Below, in pieces: positions 1 to 6,285 of a DNA stretch of 10,547 nt. Made by a program: the position numbers and the translations under genes. The stretch is from positions 1 through 10,547 of the forward strand of contig DAOWCC010000075.1 of the NCBI GenBank assembly GCA_030639665.1. The letters are read 5' to 3'. Numbering within the stretch: the stretch's first letter is position 1; every line of letters begins with the position of its first letter. Source of the stretch: Elusimicrobiota bacterium (GTDB lineage Bacteria > Elusimicrobiota > Elusimicrobia > Elusimicrobiales > UBA9959). The notes under the pieces are model-generated. The model was not told the origin of the DNA, made no database searches, and saw only the letters and a list, made by a program, of their open reading frames with translations.

Positions 1-93
1 CATGCCGTTAATATCCACTAAAGCTTTAGGTATTGTATTTGTCAGCGGCCTAAGCCTTGTTCCGAGTCCGGCAGCCAAAATCATCGCTTTCAT
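1..93 (-). CDS. MurU-like sugar-1-phosphate nucleotidyltransferase, N-terminal fragment
   Basis: Only the first 31 codons lie in the window; the gene runs off the left edge. They contain the nucleotide-binding signature of the NTP_transferase family (AAGLGTRLRPLT followed by PKAL, residues 7-24), with the glycine-rich loop and catalytic Arg typical of enzymes that join a sugar-1-phosphate to an NTP. The opening MKAMILAAGLGTRLRPLT closely resembles MurU-like proteins, which make UDP-MurNAc from MurNAc-1-phosphate. RfbA- or HddC-type enzymes share the motif, so the substrate is inferred. The inference rests partly on the AmgK-type kinase encoded at 6712-8166. The ATG lies 10 bases after the stop of the glycosyltransferase-like gene, so the two are probably cotranscribed. 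No strong Shine-Dalgarno sequence is visible. A second Met at codon 4 is an alternative start. Confidence 0.8.
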   Translation of the reverse strand, partial: MKAMILAAGLGTRLRPLTNTIPKALVDINGM

Positions 94-103
94 TAAAACA
101 ATA

Positions 104-1414
104 TTAGCTTAAATCGGATTGCTTTGTCAGTTTCGATTTAAGCATATCGCTTATTTTATAAAACCCAAAAACATAAGCATAAGCTGAAAACAAGGAAAGA
201 AGAGGAATTATTTCAAGACTGCGTCTTTCATCATAACCTATTTCAACGAGACAATTGGCAAAAACAAGATAAATAATGGAAGCGGACAAAAACCGCGCTT
301 GCGGCCCCCGCGAGAACATCAAAATTAATATTATGCCGATAATGGAGCTAAATAACAAGGTTTGTTCATGGAAACTAAAATAACCGGCTTGTTTTCCGGC
401 ATTGTTTATGGAAACCGCAAAATCAGAGAAATTTTTTCGCGACGCCCAGAGATATTTAAACGGATGTTGCCTAAAAGTTTCACCTCCCAGCCCCGCCATT
501 AACTTGGTCGCCTGGGCAAAATCCATGCCTTGTTCCTTTACAAGTTTTTCAATGGTTCGATTAACGACTGTTTTGTGATTTCCTTTATGGTCATCAAGTA
601 TTTCCTTATATACGGATTTAACTTCTTTATAAGAGGAACTCTTAAAATCTATAAACGGACCTGAAGTTTGAAGAGATGTTATGGCTCCCATCGGCGTAAG
701 CGAAAAACATCCGAATATCAAAAGATTCCGCGCCATCCATAAAATGACAAGTCCGCTCCACGACCCTATAAACCAACTTATTTTTTCCCAGCTTGCTTTT
801 GCCTTAATAAAAAAAACCGTCGGAACAATTAAAAAAAGAGAAAATTCCGGTCGACATAAACTTGCCGCGCCCCCAATAACTCCGCAAAACAAAATGGTTT
901 TCTTTGAAACATCGCCTTTGATTATTTTTAAAGAAATCAAAAAAGTAACGGCGGCCAAAAATAAGAAAAGAGTTTCGCTTTGGATGGCCGCCTCGTAAAA
1001 ATTAATTCTCTGATGCGTTCCGACCAAAATACCCGAGAGCGTGACAAAGACGGAATTATCCCACAAATAACCGGCGATAAGCATACTGATTATTACCAAA
1101 CCCGCGCCCAGCAAGCTTTGGATAAAAGTTATCGGTTTAAACTTTAGCCCGAAAACTTTAAATGAACCGGCAAGCATCAACGGATAGACCGGTGTTCGCC
1201 TGAAAGTCTCGGGATTTGAATAAGTCCCATTTTGATAAAGTTCAACGGCGGGCTGGATATAACTCAAACTTCTTTCATTTACAATCGGTTCGGTTTTAAG
1301 CCAAAATCCAAATTTAAATAAGACCAGTGGAATAAGTATCAAGAATGGAAAAAGTTTGGAATATCTCTTTAAATAAATCCATATCGAGTTTTTTTTATTT
1401 TCCATCTTTTCCAT
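104..1414 (-). CDS. Polytopic GT-C-type glycosyltransferase-like membrane protein (ArnT/PMT-like)
   Basis: This is a hydrophobic protein of about 436 residues with around ten predicted membrane segments. The first is at residues 20-38. It is followed by a periplasmic loop holding an acidic residue (E47) and the sequence RRTPVYPLMLAG (72-83). An acidic residue in the first loop followed by R-x-P-x-YP is characteristic of ArnT/PMT and related family 39/83 glycosyltransferases, which move sugars from polyprenyl-phosphate carriers onto lipid or protein outside the inner membrane. The usual Asp/Glu pair is not clearly present, so donor and acceptor are unknown. The frame is open back to a TTG at 1498, which would add 28 mostly polar residues. 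I prefer the ATG at 1414 (or 1405) because it places a short basic stretch just before the first helix. Neither start has a convincing ribosome binding site. The nucleotidyltransferase follows 10 bases after the stop. Confidence 0.75.
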   Translation of the reverse strand: MEKMENKKNSIWIYLKRYSKLFPFLILIPLVLFKFGFWLKTEPIVNERSLSYIQPAVELYQNGTYSNPETFRRTPVYPLMLAGSFKVFGLKFKPITFIQSLLGAGLVIISMLIAGYLWDNSVFVTLSGILVGTHQRINFYEAAIQSETLFLFLAAVTFLISLKIIKGDVSKKTILFCGVIGGAASLCRPEFSLFLIVPTVFFIKAKASWEKISWFIGSWSGLVILWMARNLLIFGCFSLTPMGAITSLQTSGPFIDFKSSSYKEVKSVYKEILDDHKGNHKTVVNRTIEKLVKEQGMDFAQATKLMAGLGGETFRQHPFKYLWASRKNFSDFAVSINNAGKQAGYFSFHEQTLLFSSIIGIILILMFSRGPQARFLSASIIYLVFANCLVEIGYDERRSLEIIPLLSLFSAYAYVFGFYKISDMLKSKLTKQSDLS

Positions 1415-1533
1415 ATACCGAAAAATTGCCCGCTTCAGGCTCTGTAAAATAATTAATTGTTTTTCACAATGTTTTTTAAAGGCCGCGATATTATTCAAAT
1501 TCCGGCCGCCAAATCACAGTTTTTATATTAAAT

Positions 1534-1542
1534 ATTCTAGCA
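1534..1542 (-). promoter_or_regulatory. Possible extended -10 promoter for the glycosyltransferase gene
   Basis: The minus strand reads TGCTAGAAT, an extended -10 element (TGn followed by TAGAAT, 5 of 6 matches to consensus). It lies just downstream of the 1566-1599 terminator and upstream of the glycosyltransferase-like gene. No good -35 box is 17 bases upstream. A start near 1527 would give a leader of about 110 bases to the ATG at 1414. The signal is weak and rests mainly on position. Confidence 0.3.
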
Positions 1543-1565
1543 AACCTATACAACCGCGCACATCC

Positions 1566-1599
1566 AAAATAAAAAACCGCCGGCTATAAAAACCGGCGG
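1566..1599 (-). terminator. Rho-independent terminator
   Basis: A perfect 7-bp GC stem has arms CCGCCGG (1577-1583) and CCGGCGG (1593-1599) around a 9-base loop. On the minus strand it is followed directly by TTTTTTATTTT. It ends the short transcription unit that starts near 1652. It should also stop any read-through from the response-regulator operon ending at 1779, which has no strong hairpin of its own. Confidence 0.88.
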
Positions 1600-1652
1600 C
1601 CACAGCCAACTGCTTCCACCTCACCCTACCCTTTACACCCCAAAAGGCAACG
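1571..1652 (-). ncRNA. Candidate small RNA of about 80 nt between a strong promoter and a terminator
   Basis: A near-consensus promoter (1658-1686) and a textbook terminator (1566-1599) on the same strand define a transcript of about 80 nt. Its 5' part can form an 8-bp helix of UGCCUUUU (1649-1642) with AAAGGGUA (1634-1627), including two wobble pairs and a GGGGUGU loop. A G-rich linker of about 25 nt follows, then the terminator hairpin. An open frame of 67 codons spans the region, but it overlaps both promoter and terminator and has no start signal, so it is unlikely to be translated. I do not recognise an RNA family. It could be a trans-acting sRNA, or a prematurely terminated leader (attenuator) of the glycosyltransferase gene downstream. 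Confidence 0.5.
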
Positions 1653-1666
1653 CTTATAGTATAGAC
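1621..1666. repeat. Possible diverged relative of the 10431-10506 element
   Basis: Three short blocks occur in the same order here and in the element upstream of the PurN-PurH gene: TCACCCTACC (1621-1630 and 10429-10438), CGCTTATAG (1651-1659 and 10451-10459), and AGTATAGAC (1658-1666) against AGTATTTAGAC (from 10468). The right-hand inverted arm of the intact element is missing. The blocks overlap the small-RNA promoter and 5' end, so chance or convergent similarity is possible. Confidence 0.3.
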
Positions 1667-1686
1667 CCAAGCGCCGCAAATGTCAA
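1658..1686 (-). promoter_or_regulatory. Near-consensus sigma70-type promoter of the small RNA unit
   Basis: The minus strand has TTGACA (1681-1686), a 17-base spacer, then TATACT (1658-1663). That is a perfect -35 and a 5-of-6 -10 at optimal spacing. Transcription would start near 1651-1653. This is the best promoter match I see in the window. It fires into only about 80 bases before a terminator, which is the main argument for a small RNA. Confidence 0.75.
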
Positions 1687-1778
1687 TCTCGATTTTGTCA
1701 CGTTCGCGGAGTTTTTCCGACGACAAAAAAATCCCGCATCTTTATTTTTAACTGTAAATTGAAGAAGGCAAGAAAGAG

Positions 1779-2471
1779 TCAGCGAGGATCCGGCTGAATA
1801 TATATCCAGCCTTTATTTCTCTTGTTTTTTATGCGAAAAGCCAAACGAGGCCCGAGTTTTTGGCGCAATCGACAAACAAGCGACCTGATAGCTTCGCTTT
1901 TATCATGAGAAGAATCCAAATTAAAAATATGTTTGACTATGATTTCTTCTTTTACAAAATCAGGGCTTTTTTTAAAAATTATTGAAAAAAACAGAAATTG
2001 ATCGGAAGTAAGTTTAATAATCCGTTTCTCGTAAACTAAAATACTTAAGTTTGCAGGGTCCAGAATAATATCCGCATTTTTAACAATTCCGCGCTCCCAT
2101 TCAAGACGCCGGAGCAAACTCTCCACTATCACTATAACCTCTTTGCAAGTTTTGTCCTTTTCCACAAAAAAATCAGCCTGACAAACGGTATAAGAGCTGA
2201 GGCTTTTTTCACTATGTCCGCTTAAAATCACAATGGGAACTTTTTTTATCTTATCATCCGTCCGAACCCTTTTGCATATATCAAACGCCGTTCCGTCTTC
2301 AAGACAATAATCCAGAAGAAGACAATCAGGCTTATATTGCTTGATTGATTTAAAAGCTTCAACGCAATTTTTAACCGAATGAACCGTAAATCCGGCTCGG
2401 CGAAACCCTTTTTCCAACATCCGTAAAGCGGCCGCGTCATCCTCAACTATCAATATCGTGTATTGATTCAT
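1779..2471 (-). CDS. OmpR-type DNA-binding response regulator
   Basis: This 230-residue protein has a receiver domain (4-120) and a winged-helix output domain (about 135-226). The receiver holds the acidic pocket E10/D11/D12, phospho-acceptor D54, switch residue S84 and conserved K105. The output domain has the OmpR/PhoB pattern: LTSDQFLFFSIIF, the recognition-helix region RSLVCRLRQKLG, then the terminal wing. The wing tip reads KGWIYI rather than the usual GxGY. It should be phosphorylated by the histidine kinase at 4080-5345 and bind DNA. Its targets are unknown; the palindrome in the operon promoter (6664-6683) is a candidate for autoregulation. The ATG overlaps the stop of the upstream receiver gene as ATGA, so translation is probably coupled. 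It is the last gene of the operon. Confidence 0.93.
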   Translation of the reverse strand: MNQYTILIVEDDAAALRMLEKGFRRAGFTVHSVKNCVEAFKSIKQYKPDCLLLDYCLEDGTAFDICKRVRTDDKIKKVPIVILSGHSEKSLSSYTVCQADFFVEKDKTCKEVIVIVESLLRRLEWERGIVKNADIILDPANLSILVYEKRIIKLTSDQFLFFSIIFKKSPDFVKEEIIVKHIFNLDSSHDKSEAIRSLVCRLRQKLGPRLAFRIKNKRNKGWIYIQPDPR

Positions 2472-2824
2472 TTTTCTATAATCTCATCTATTTTGGCCAA
2501 AAGCGACGCCATTCCATCGCCTTTTGACATAATATAAGTTGAATCATCCATAAGTTTTTTAATATCTTCGGTAATTTCAGTTCCCGTTAAAATTATCACA
2601 AACACTTTTTTTGACAATTCTCTAATTTCTTTAAGAACCTCAAGCCCCGTAACTCTGGGCATGGTTAAATCCAAAACAACTATCTTAATTACCGTTTCTT
2701 TTAAAATCTTTAAGCCATCCTCACCGCCACTTGCCGTTAAAACCCTGTAGCCTTTTCTTTTTAATACTCCGGCGCATATTTTCCTAACCGTCACATCATC
2801 GTCTATAACAAGAATTTTTGACAT
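2468..2824 (-). CDS. Stand-alone receiver (CheY-like) response regulator
   Basis: This 118-residue protein is a receiver domain only. D8/D9/D10 form the metal-binding pocket, D52 (VVLDLTMP) is the phospho-acceptor, T80 is the switch residue and K101 the conserved lysine. There is no output domain, so it must act through a partner, as a phosphate sink, or as a relay to another protein. It sits between the FadL-type gene (36-base gap) and the OmpR-type regulator (4-base overlap), in the same operon as the only histidine kinase. AGGGG just upstream of the ATG serves as ribosome binding site. Confidence 0.93.
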   Translation of the reverse strand: MSKILVIDDDVTVRKICAGVLKRKGYRVLTASGGEDGLKILKETVIKIVVLDLTMPRVTGLEVLKEIRELSKKVFVIILTGTEITEDIKKLMDDSTYIMSKGDGMASLLAKIDEIIEK

Positions 2825-2860
2825 AGTATCCCCTAAAAACCGCTCACCCTTTAAATTTTC

Positions 2861-4123
2861 TTATATTTTGACTTTTATTTCACTTATCAAATACCAACCG
2901 CTAAGCTTATATTTCATGCCATATTCCGTTCTTGTTCCCGCACCGTATAAGCCGCCAAAAACAAACTCCGTGTTTTTCCATTTTTTGGCGATGCCGCTTG
3001 AAAATCTGTGCATGGGCACATCAATAGCGGTTGCAAAATCAATACTGTTTTTATCTATAGCCGGAACATCATAGGCATAACCCGCTATAAAATCCGTTTT
3101 TTCGCTTAATTCTTTTACAAGACCAAGCCTTATTTTCCATGAATTATTCCAATCAAACGAGTTTCCCGTATTTGTTATCAAAACTCCCGGATTATCATAA
3201 ACGAATTTATTTGAAAACCCTTTCCATCTGGTTTGAGTAAAATCCATACTTAAAATTGTTCGCGGATTTATTTTTAAAGCGGCGCCTATGCCGCAAGTTG
3301 CAGGATGATTAAGCGTAAATTCAAAATCGCTTGTCTCCGTTATACCCAAAGAAGCGTCCGCGGTTCCATTAAGTTGAACATGATTACCTGTTCTAAAAAC
3401 CATACCCATGGCAAAATTTGAACTGAATTCATATTTTAAACCGAAAACACCCTCTAGGCCATATCCATCACCCGAAATTTTGTCGGTCCGAGTTCCAACA
3501 CCAACCACATTAAGCTCAGAATCTGTTTTTAATTTACCATAAATTATGTTTATTCCTGTCCCAATATGAAGTTTCTCCGTAACTTTTTTTGAAACTGAAG
3601 TATTCGCCACGGCTATAACCGCGAAACCTTTATAATCAAGACTATTGTATGTCGGGTGAGAAGAGGTATCCTCAAAATCCGTTCCCTGCATAACAGGCGA
3701 ATAAATTCCTCCGCCTATGGCATAGTCTTCATTTATTTTAAAAGAAGCGCCAAGCGAACCTGAAAAAACAGGATATGAAACCTTGTCTTTATCAAAGGGA
3801 GCTGTTCCAAGAACGGTAAAAGAATCAGGGTCTTTTATTGTCATTCCTCCGGCTCGAAGCTCCATGCCTATTTCTTTTTCGCCCGGCTCTTTATTAAAAC
3901 CGATATTGGCGGGATTCCAGTAAATTGATGTCCAGCCCGAACTGGCGGCTATTGAAGCTCCGCCTCTTAAAACTTCCTTGGCTCCTATGCCGTCAAACTC
4001 ATAACCCGAAGAGTACCCTTTTTCGGGAACAAGCAAAATGATGATAAAAAATGCCGCCACAATATTCACAAAAAACTTCTTATTCCGAATATAAAGGAAT
4101 TTGAGTGATAACCATAGTTCCAT
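2861..4123 (-). CDS. FadL/OmpP1/TodX-type outer-membrane transport protein
   Basis: This 420-residue protein has a signal peptide: a basic patch (RNKK, 13-16), a hydrophobic core (about 19-32) and a likely cleavage site near residues 37-40. The mature N-terminus carries the family hallmark: G-A-K-E-V-L-R-G-G-A-S-I-A (47-59), then IYWNPANIG (67-75). The FadL N-terminus forms the hatch plugging the barrel. The rest alternates short amphipathic strands and turns, as expected for a 14-strand barrel, and the length is normal. FadL proteins carry hydrophobic compounds (fatty acids, aromatics) across the outer membrane; the substrate here is unknown. The ATG lies inside the 3' end of the kinase gene, and an ideal AAGGAG eight bases upstream supports this start. 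Its place in an operon with lycopene-cyclase-like proteins and a kinase hints at a lipophilic ligand. Confidence 0.88.
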   Translation of the reverse strand: MELWLSLKFLYIRNKKFFVNIVAAFFIIILLVPEKGYSSGYEFDGIGAKEVLRGGASIAASSGWTSIYWNPANIGFNKEPGEKEIGMELRAGGMTIKDPDSFTVLGTAPFDKDKVSYPVFSGSLGASFKINEDYAIGGGIYSPVMQGTDFEDTSSHPTYNSLDYKGFAVIAVANTSVSKKVTEKLHIGTGINIIYGKLKTDSELNVVGVGTRTDKISGDGYGLEGVFGLKYEFSSNFAMGMVFRTGNHVQLNGTADASLGITETSDFEFTLNHPATCGIGAALKINPRTILSMDFTQTRWKGFSNKFVYDNPGVLITNTGNSFDWNNSWKIRLGLVKELSEKTDFIAGYAYDVPAIDKNSIDFATAIDVPMHRFSSGIAKKWKNTEFVFGGLYGAGTRTEYGMKYKLSGWYLISEIKVKI

Positions 4124-5345
4124 TGTTTTTTCTCCTTTTAATGTTAATTGAACCGCCGTTTCGGTCGAAAATTCTTTTAATAATAAACAATCCGATTCCC
4201 GTTCCGTCTTTCTTGGAAGTCACAGGATCGATAAAAAGTTTGGGAAGAAACTCTTCATTAATGCCCATGCCATTGTCTGAAATTACAATTTTTACTTCCT
4301 TTTCAGACTTTAAAACATTTATTTCAATAATTTTTTCCCCTTCAATCTCACTCATCGCCTCAATGGCATTTTTAAAAATATTAAAATAAGCGTTTTGAAA
4401 CTCTTGTCTTGAACCAAAAACATAAAAATCATGATTATCAGGAAATCGCGTTTTAAAAATTATCGTTCTCGCGCCTTCAAAAAGTTTTACAATGGTAATC
4501 ATATTTTCCACAAATTCAACCGGATTTATCTTTTCCTCTTCATCCATCGAAGGTTTGCCGTATTTTGTAATTTGACTTATCATATGTTTCATTCTTTGAA
4601 GATGTTCCACAATGACTTTTTTATCTTTTTCTTCTTCCTCGCTCTTTTCAGACTGCATTTCCAAATAAGAAGACAAAACAAAAAACACCCCTCTTAAATC
4701 ATGAGCTATTCTATGACTCAAAAATCCTATTTGAGAATAACTGTTTAATTCGGTATATTTTTTAAGCGCGGCTTCTTTTTCCTCATGTTCCCTTTCAATA
4801 TCAAGTTTTAGTCTAAACATCAAAAGCTTACTGATATAGCCTGTAACAACAATAAAAGAGGCAACCATACTAATTATTATCCAAGCAACCAATCCGCTGG
4901 AATAAATTTTTTCAGAGAATGAATTGGAAACCTCTAAAAATCCAAAACATTCTCCCCCTACTACGAGTACATAACTGCTAACGGCAACGATGATTGTTAA
5001 AGTTTTTTCAATTCCGTACGCAGATTCGGAAAGAACAATGCAAAAATATAGAATTACAAACGGAGAAACAATACCTCCACTCCAATGAACCGCCATTCCG
5101 ATAAAAACAAGAGCCATATTGCTCATAAAAACAATGACAATATCACGATATTTGGAGATTAGATCAAAAAACACATAAAAAGAGAAATACATTAGAGAAA
5201 ACAAGGCGGTTATTAAACAAATCTTTCTGTCAAAAGGAAAATCGGGAAAAAAGAATAAACTTGTTATAATCAGAGATGTAAATCCTGAAAAAAGCGACTG
5301 CTTTCTTAAAAAATTTCTTTCAATTTGGGATATGGATAAAATCAC
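4080..5345 (-). CDS. Six-helix membrane sensor histidine kinase
   Basis: This 421-residue protein has six predicted membrane segments in the first 175 residues. A short coiled-coil-like charged stretch (180-200) follows, then the dimerisation/phospho-acceptor helix with H215 (IAHDLRG). The HATPase_c domain has an N-box (N322, N326), G1 DNGMG (357-361), an F-box-like IDPVTSKK and G2 GTGIGL (381-386). The H and N boxes differ from the commonest HisKA consensus but all catalytic residues are present. Between helices lies GGIVSPF (90-96), close to the quinone-binding GGxxNPF motif of RegB/PrrB redox kinases, with Ser in place of Asn. The start is GTG, overlapping the upstream stop as GTGA, with GGGGA six bases before it. 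Expected partners are the two response regulators encoded downstream. The stimulus is inferred to be membrane-borne, possibly redox or a lipophilic molecule. Confidence 0.92.
   Translation of the reverse strand: MILSISQIERNFLRKQSLFSGFTSLIITSLFFFPDFPFDRKICLITALFSLMYFSFYVFFDLISKYRDIVIVFMSNMALVFIGMAVHWSGGIVSPFVILYFCIVLSESAYGIEKTLTIIVAVSSYVLVVGGECFGFLEVSNSFSEKIYSSGLVAWIIISMVASFIVVTGYISKLLMFRLKLDIEREHEEKEAALKKYTELNSYSQIGFLSHRIAHDLRGVFFVLSSYLEMQSEKSEEEEKDKKVIVEHLQRMKHMISQITKYGKPSMDEEEKINPVEFVENMITIVKLFEGARTIIFKTRFPDNHDFYVFGSRQEFQNAYFNIFKNAIEAMSEIEGEKIIEINVLKSEKEVKIVISDNGMGINEEFLPKLFIDPVTSKKDGTGIGLFIIKRIFDRNGGSINIKRRKNNGTMVITQIPLYSE
4132..4137 (-). promoter_or_regulatory. Ribosome binding site embedded in the kinase gene
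   Basis: AAGGAG lies 8 bases before the FadL-type ATG (4123), within codons of the kinase C-terminus (KRRKNN region). It fixes the FadL start despite a 44-base overlap with the kinase frame. Confidence 0.75.
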
Positions 5346-5875
5346 TTACTATCCCCGTTAAAATATTTCCCCCAGTATCTGACAAAACTCGGTCCTATAA
5401 GCATAAAAAGGCAATATCCGAATAAAGCTTCCAAAGGCATTTTAAAAAATGGAATTTCTCCCCAATTCCAATTAAGCAAATCATATCTATAGTCCCATAC
5501 GCCCAATTTAAGCAATATGGTTTCCATGGGAAAAGAAAATAATGATCCCGCGAAAACATCAAAAATAAATATTCGCTTGTCACCATCTTCTATCTTCTCT
5601 TTTTTTAGAAAAAAACAATAAAGCTTTTCCGATATAAAAGTGACAACCGTAAACATCACTCCCCATCCCAACACAATGCACAACGGAGTATCTTTATAAA
5701 TATTTATTTTTAAATGATAATTCCACAACGGCTGTGTTGCAAACTCATTAAAGGCACCCAGCATAGTTCCAGCCATCAATTGGCCGAGAACATTTCTTTT
5801 AGCGAATTTTTTAAACAAATACCATGTGAGCGGAATTTGCAAAAAGAAACATATTTCAACAATTATAAGCTTCAT
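5342..5875 (-). CDS. Small membrane protein, probably a diverged tandem lycopene-cyclase-like protein
   Basis: This 177-residue protein has about five membrane segments (2-20, 30-48, 66-88, 104-122, 146-163). I do not recognise it as a named family. Its two halves resemble each other: E44 then LWNY (50-53) then P64, and E118 then VWDYR (126-130) then PLEA (147-150). The two upstream proteins share this layout of a Glu, a W-x-aromatic motif and a proline-centred motif, where the last element is PIEE. It may therefore be a fused, diverged relative of the heterodimeric lycopene cyclase fold that has lost the double glutamate (PLEA; PLCI in the first half). Loss of these acids suggests a binding or structural role, or a different reaction. 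It starts at an ATG overlapping the previous stop as ATGA and ends in a GTGA overlap with the kinase. Confidence 0.72.
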   Translation of the reverse strand: MKLIIVEICFFLQIPLTWYLFKKFAKRNVLGQLMAGTMLGAFNEFATQPLWNYHLKINIYKDTPLCIVLGWGVMFTVVTFISEKLYCFFLKKEKIEDGDKRIFIFDVFAGSLFSFPMETILLKLGVWDYRYDLLNWNWGEIPFFKMPLEALFGYCLFMLIGPSFVRYWGKYFNGDSK

Positions 5876-6285
5876 TTTTCAGCCCTTTTCTTCAGCCAAT
5901 TTTCAATCGCGTGCATTAGAATAACAACAAAAAGCGGCGGAAACCAATAATAAAGCAAAGGCTCCTCTATGGGAATGCCAAATATGGTCGGCCCCAGTAT
6001 TCTATCGGGATTCCAAATCCAATGCTGGCGGCTAACGGAAAAATATTCGGCAAAAAACATAATCACTTCAAAAGTTGCCATCATGGCAACTGCCGCCGCC
6101 CAATTAACCGAATGGCGAGCCGCTTTATATAAAGGGATAAACAAAAACATAAAAGGAGCCAACAAAACCACCGTCGCCGGCCATCTTTTAGCTCCTACTA
6201 CTGATTTCTTTTTAACTTCCGCTATATTATTTTTTTTAATATCGGAGGTTTCAACGGTTTCGTCAAGCTCTTTATCTTCAGGCAC
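5872..6285 (-). CDS. Lycopene cyclase-domain membrane protein (CrtYd-like subunit)
   Basis: From the GTG at 6285 this is 137 residues: a polar N-terminal stretch (1-34), then about three membrane helices (37-55, 62-80, 108-126). The C-terminal half has a Glu in a helix (E73), WIW (89-91), and GIPIEEPLLYYW (103-114). PIEE is the signature of the CrtYc/CrtYd/CarR lycopene cyclase domain, whose paired subunits cyclise the ends of lycopene to make beta-carotene in the membrane. The frame is open to a TTG at 6300. I prefer GTG at 6285 because AAAGGGGG precedes it at good spacing, while the TTG has no ribosome binding site. It overlaps the upstream gene by 8 bases. The long charged N-terminal extension is unusual for the family. 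The exact substrate is not provable from sequence. Confidence 0.83.
   Translation of the reverse strand: MPEDKELDETVETSDIKKNNIAEVKKKSVVGAKRWPATVVLLAPFMFLFIPLYKAARHSVNWAAAVAMMATFEVIMFFAEYFSVSRQHWIWNPDRILGPTIFGIPIEEPLLYYWFPPLFVVILMHAIENWLKKRAEK

Noticed and set aside
681..998. 105-codon open frame on the plus strand
   Set aside because: It lies antisense inside the glycosyltransferase-like gene, has no family features and is best explained as a shadow of that gene's codon pattern. The other plus-strand frames within coding genes were dropped for the same reason.
1523..1726. 67-codon open frame on the minus strand
   Set aside because: It spans the strong promoter at 1658-1686 and the terminator at 1566-1599, has no ribosome binding site and encodes no recognisable protein.
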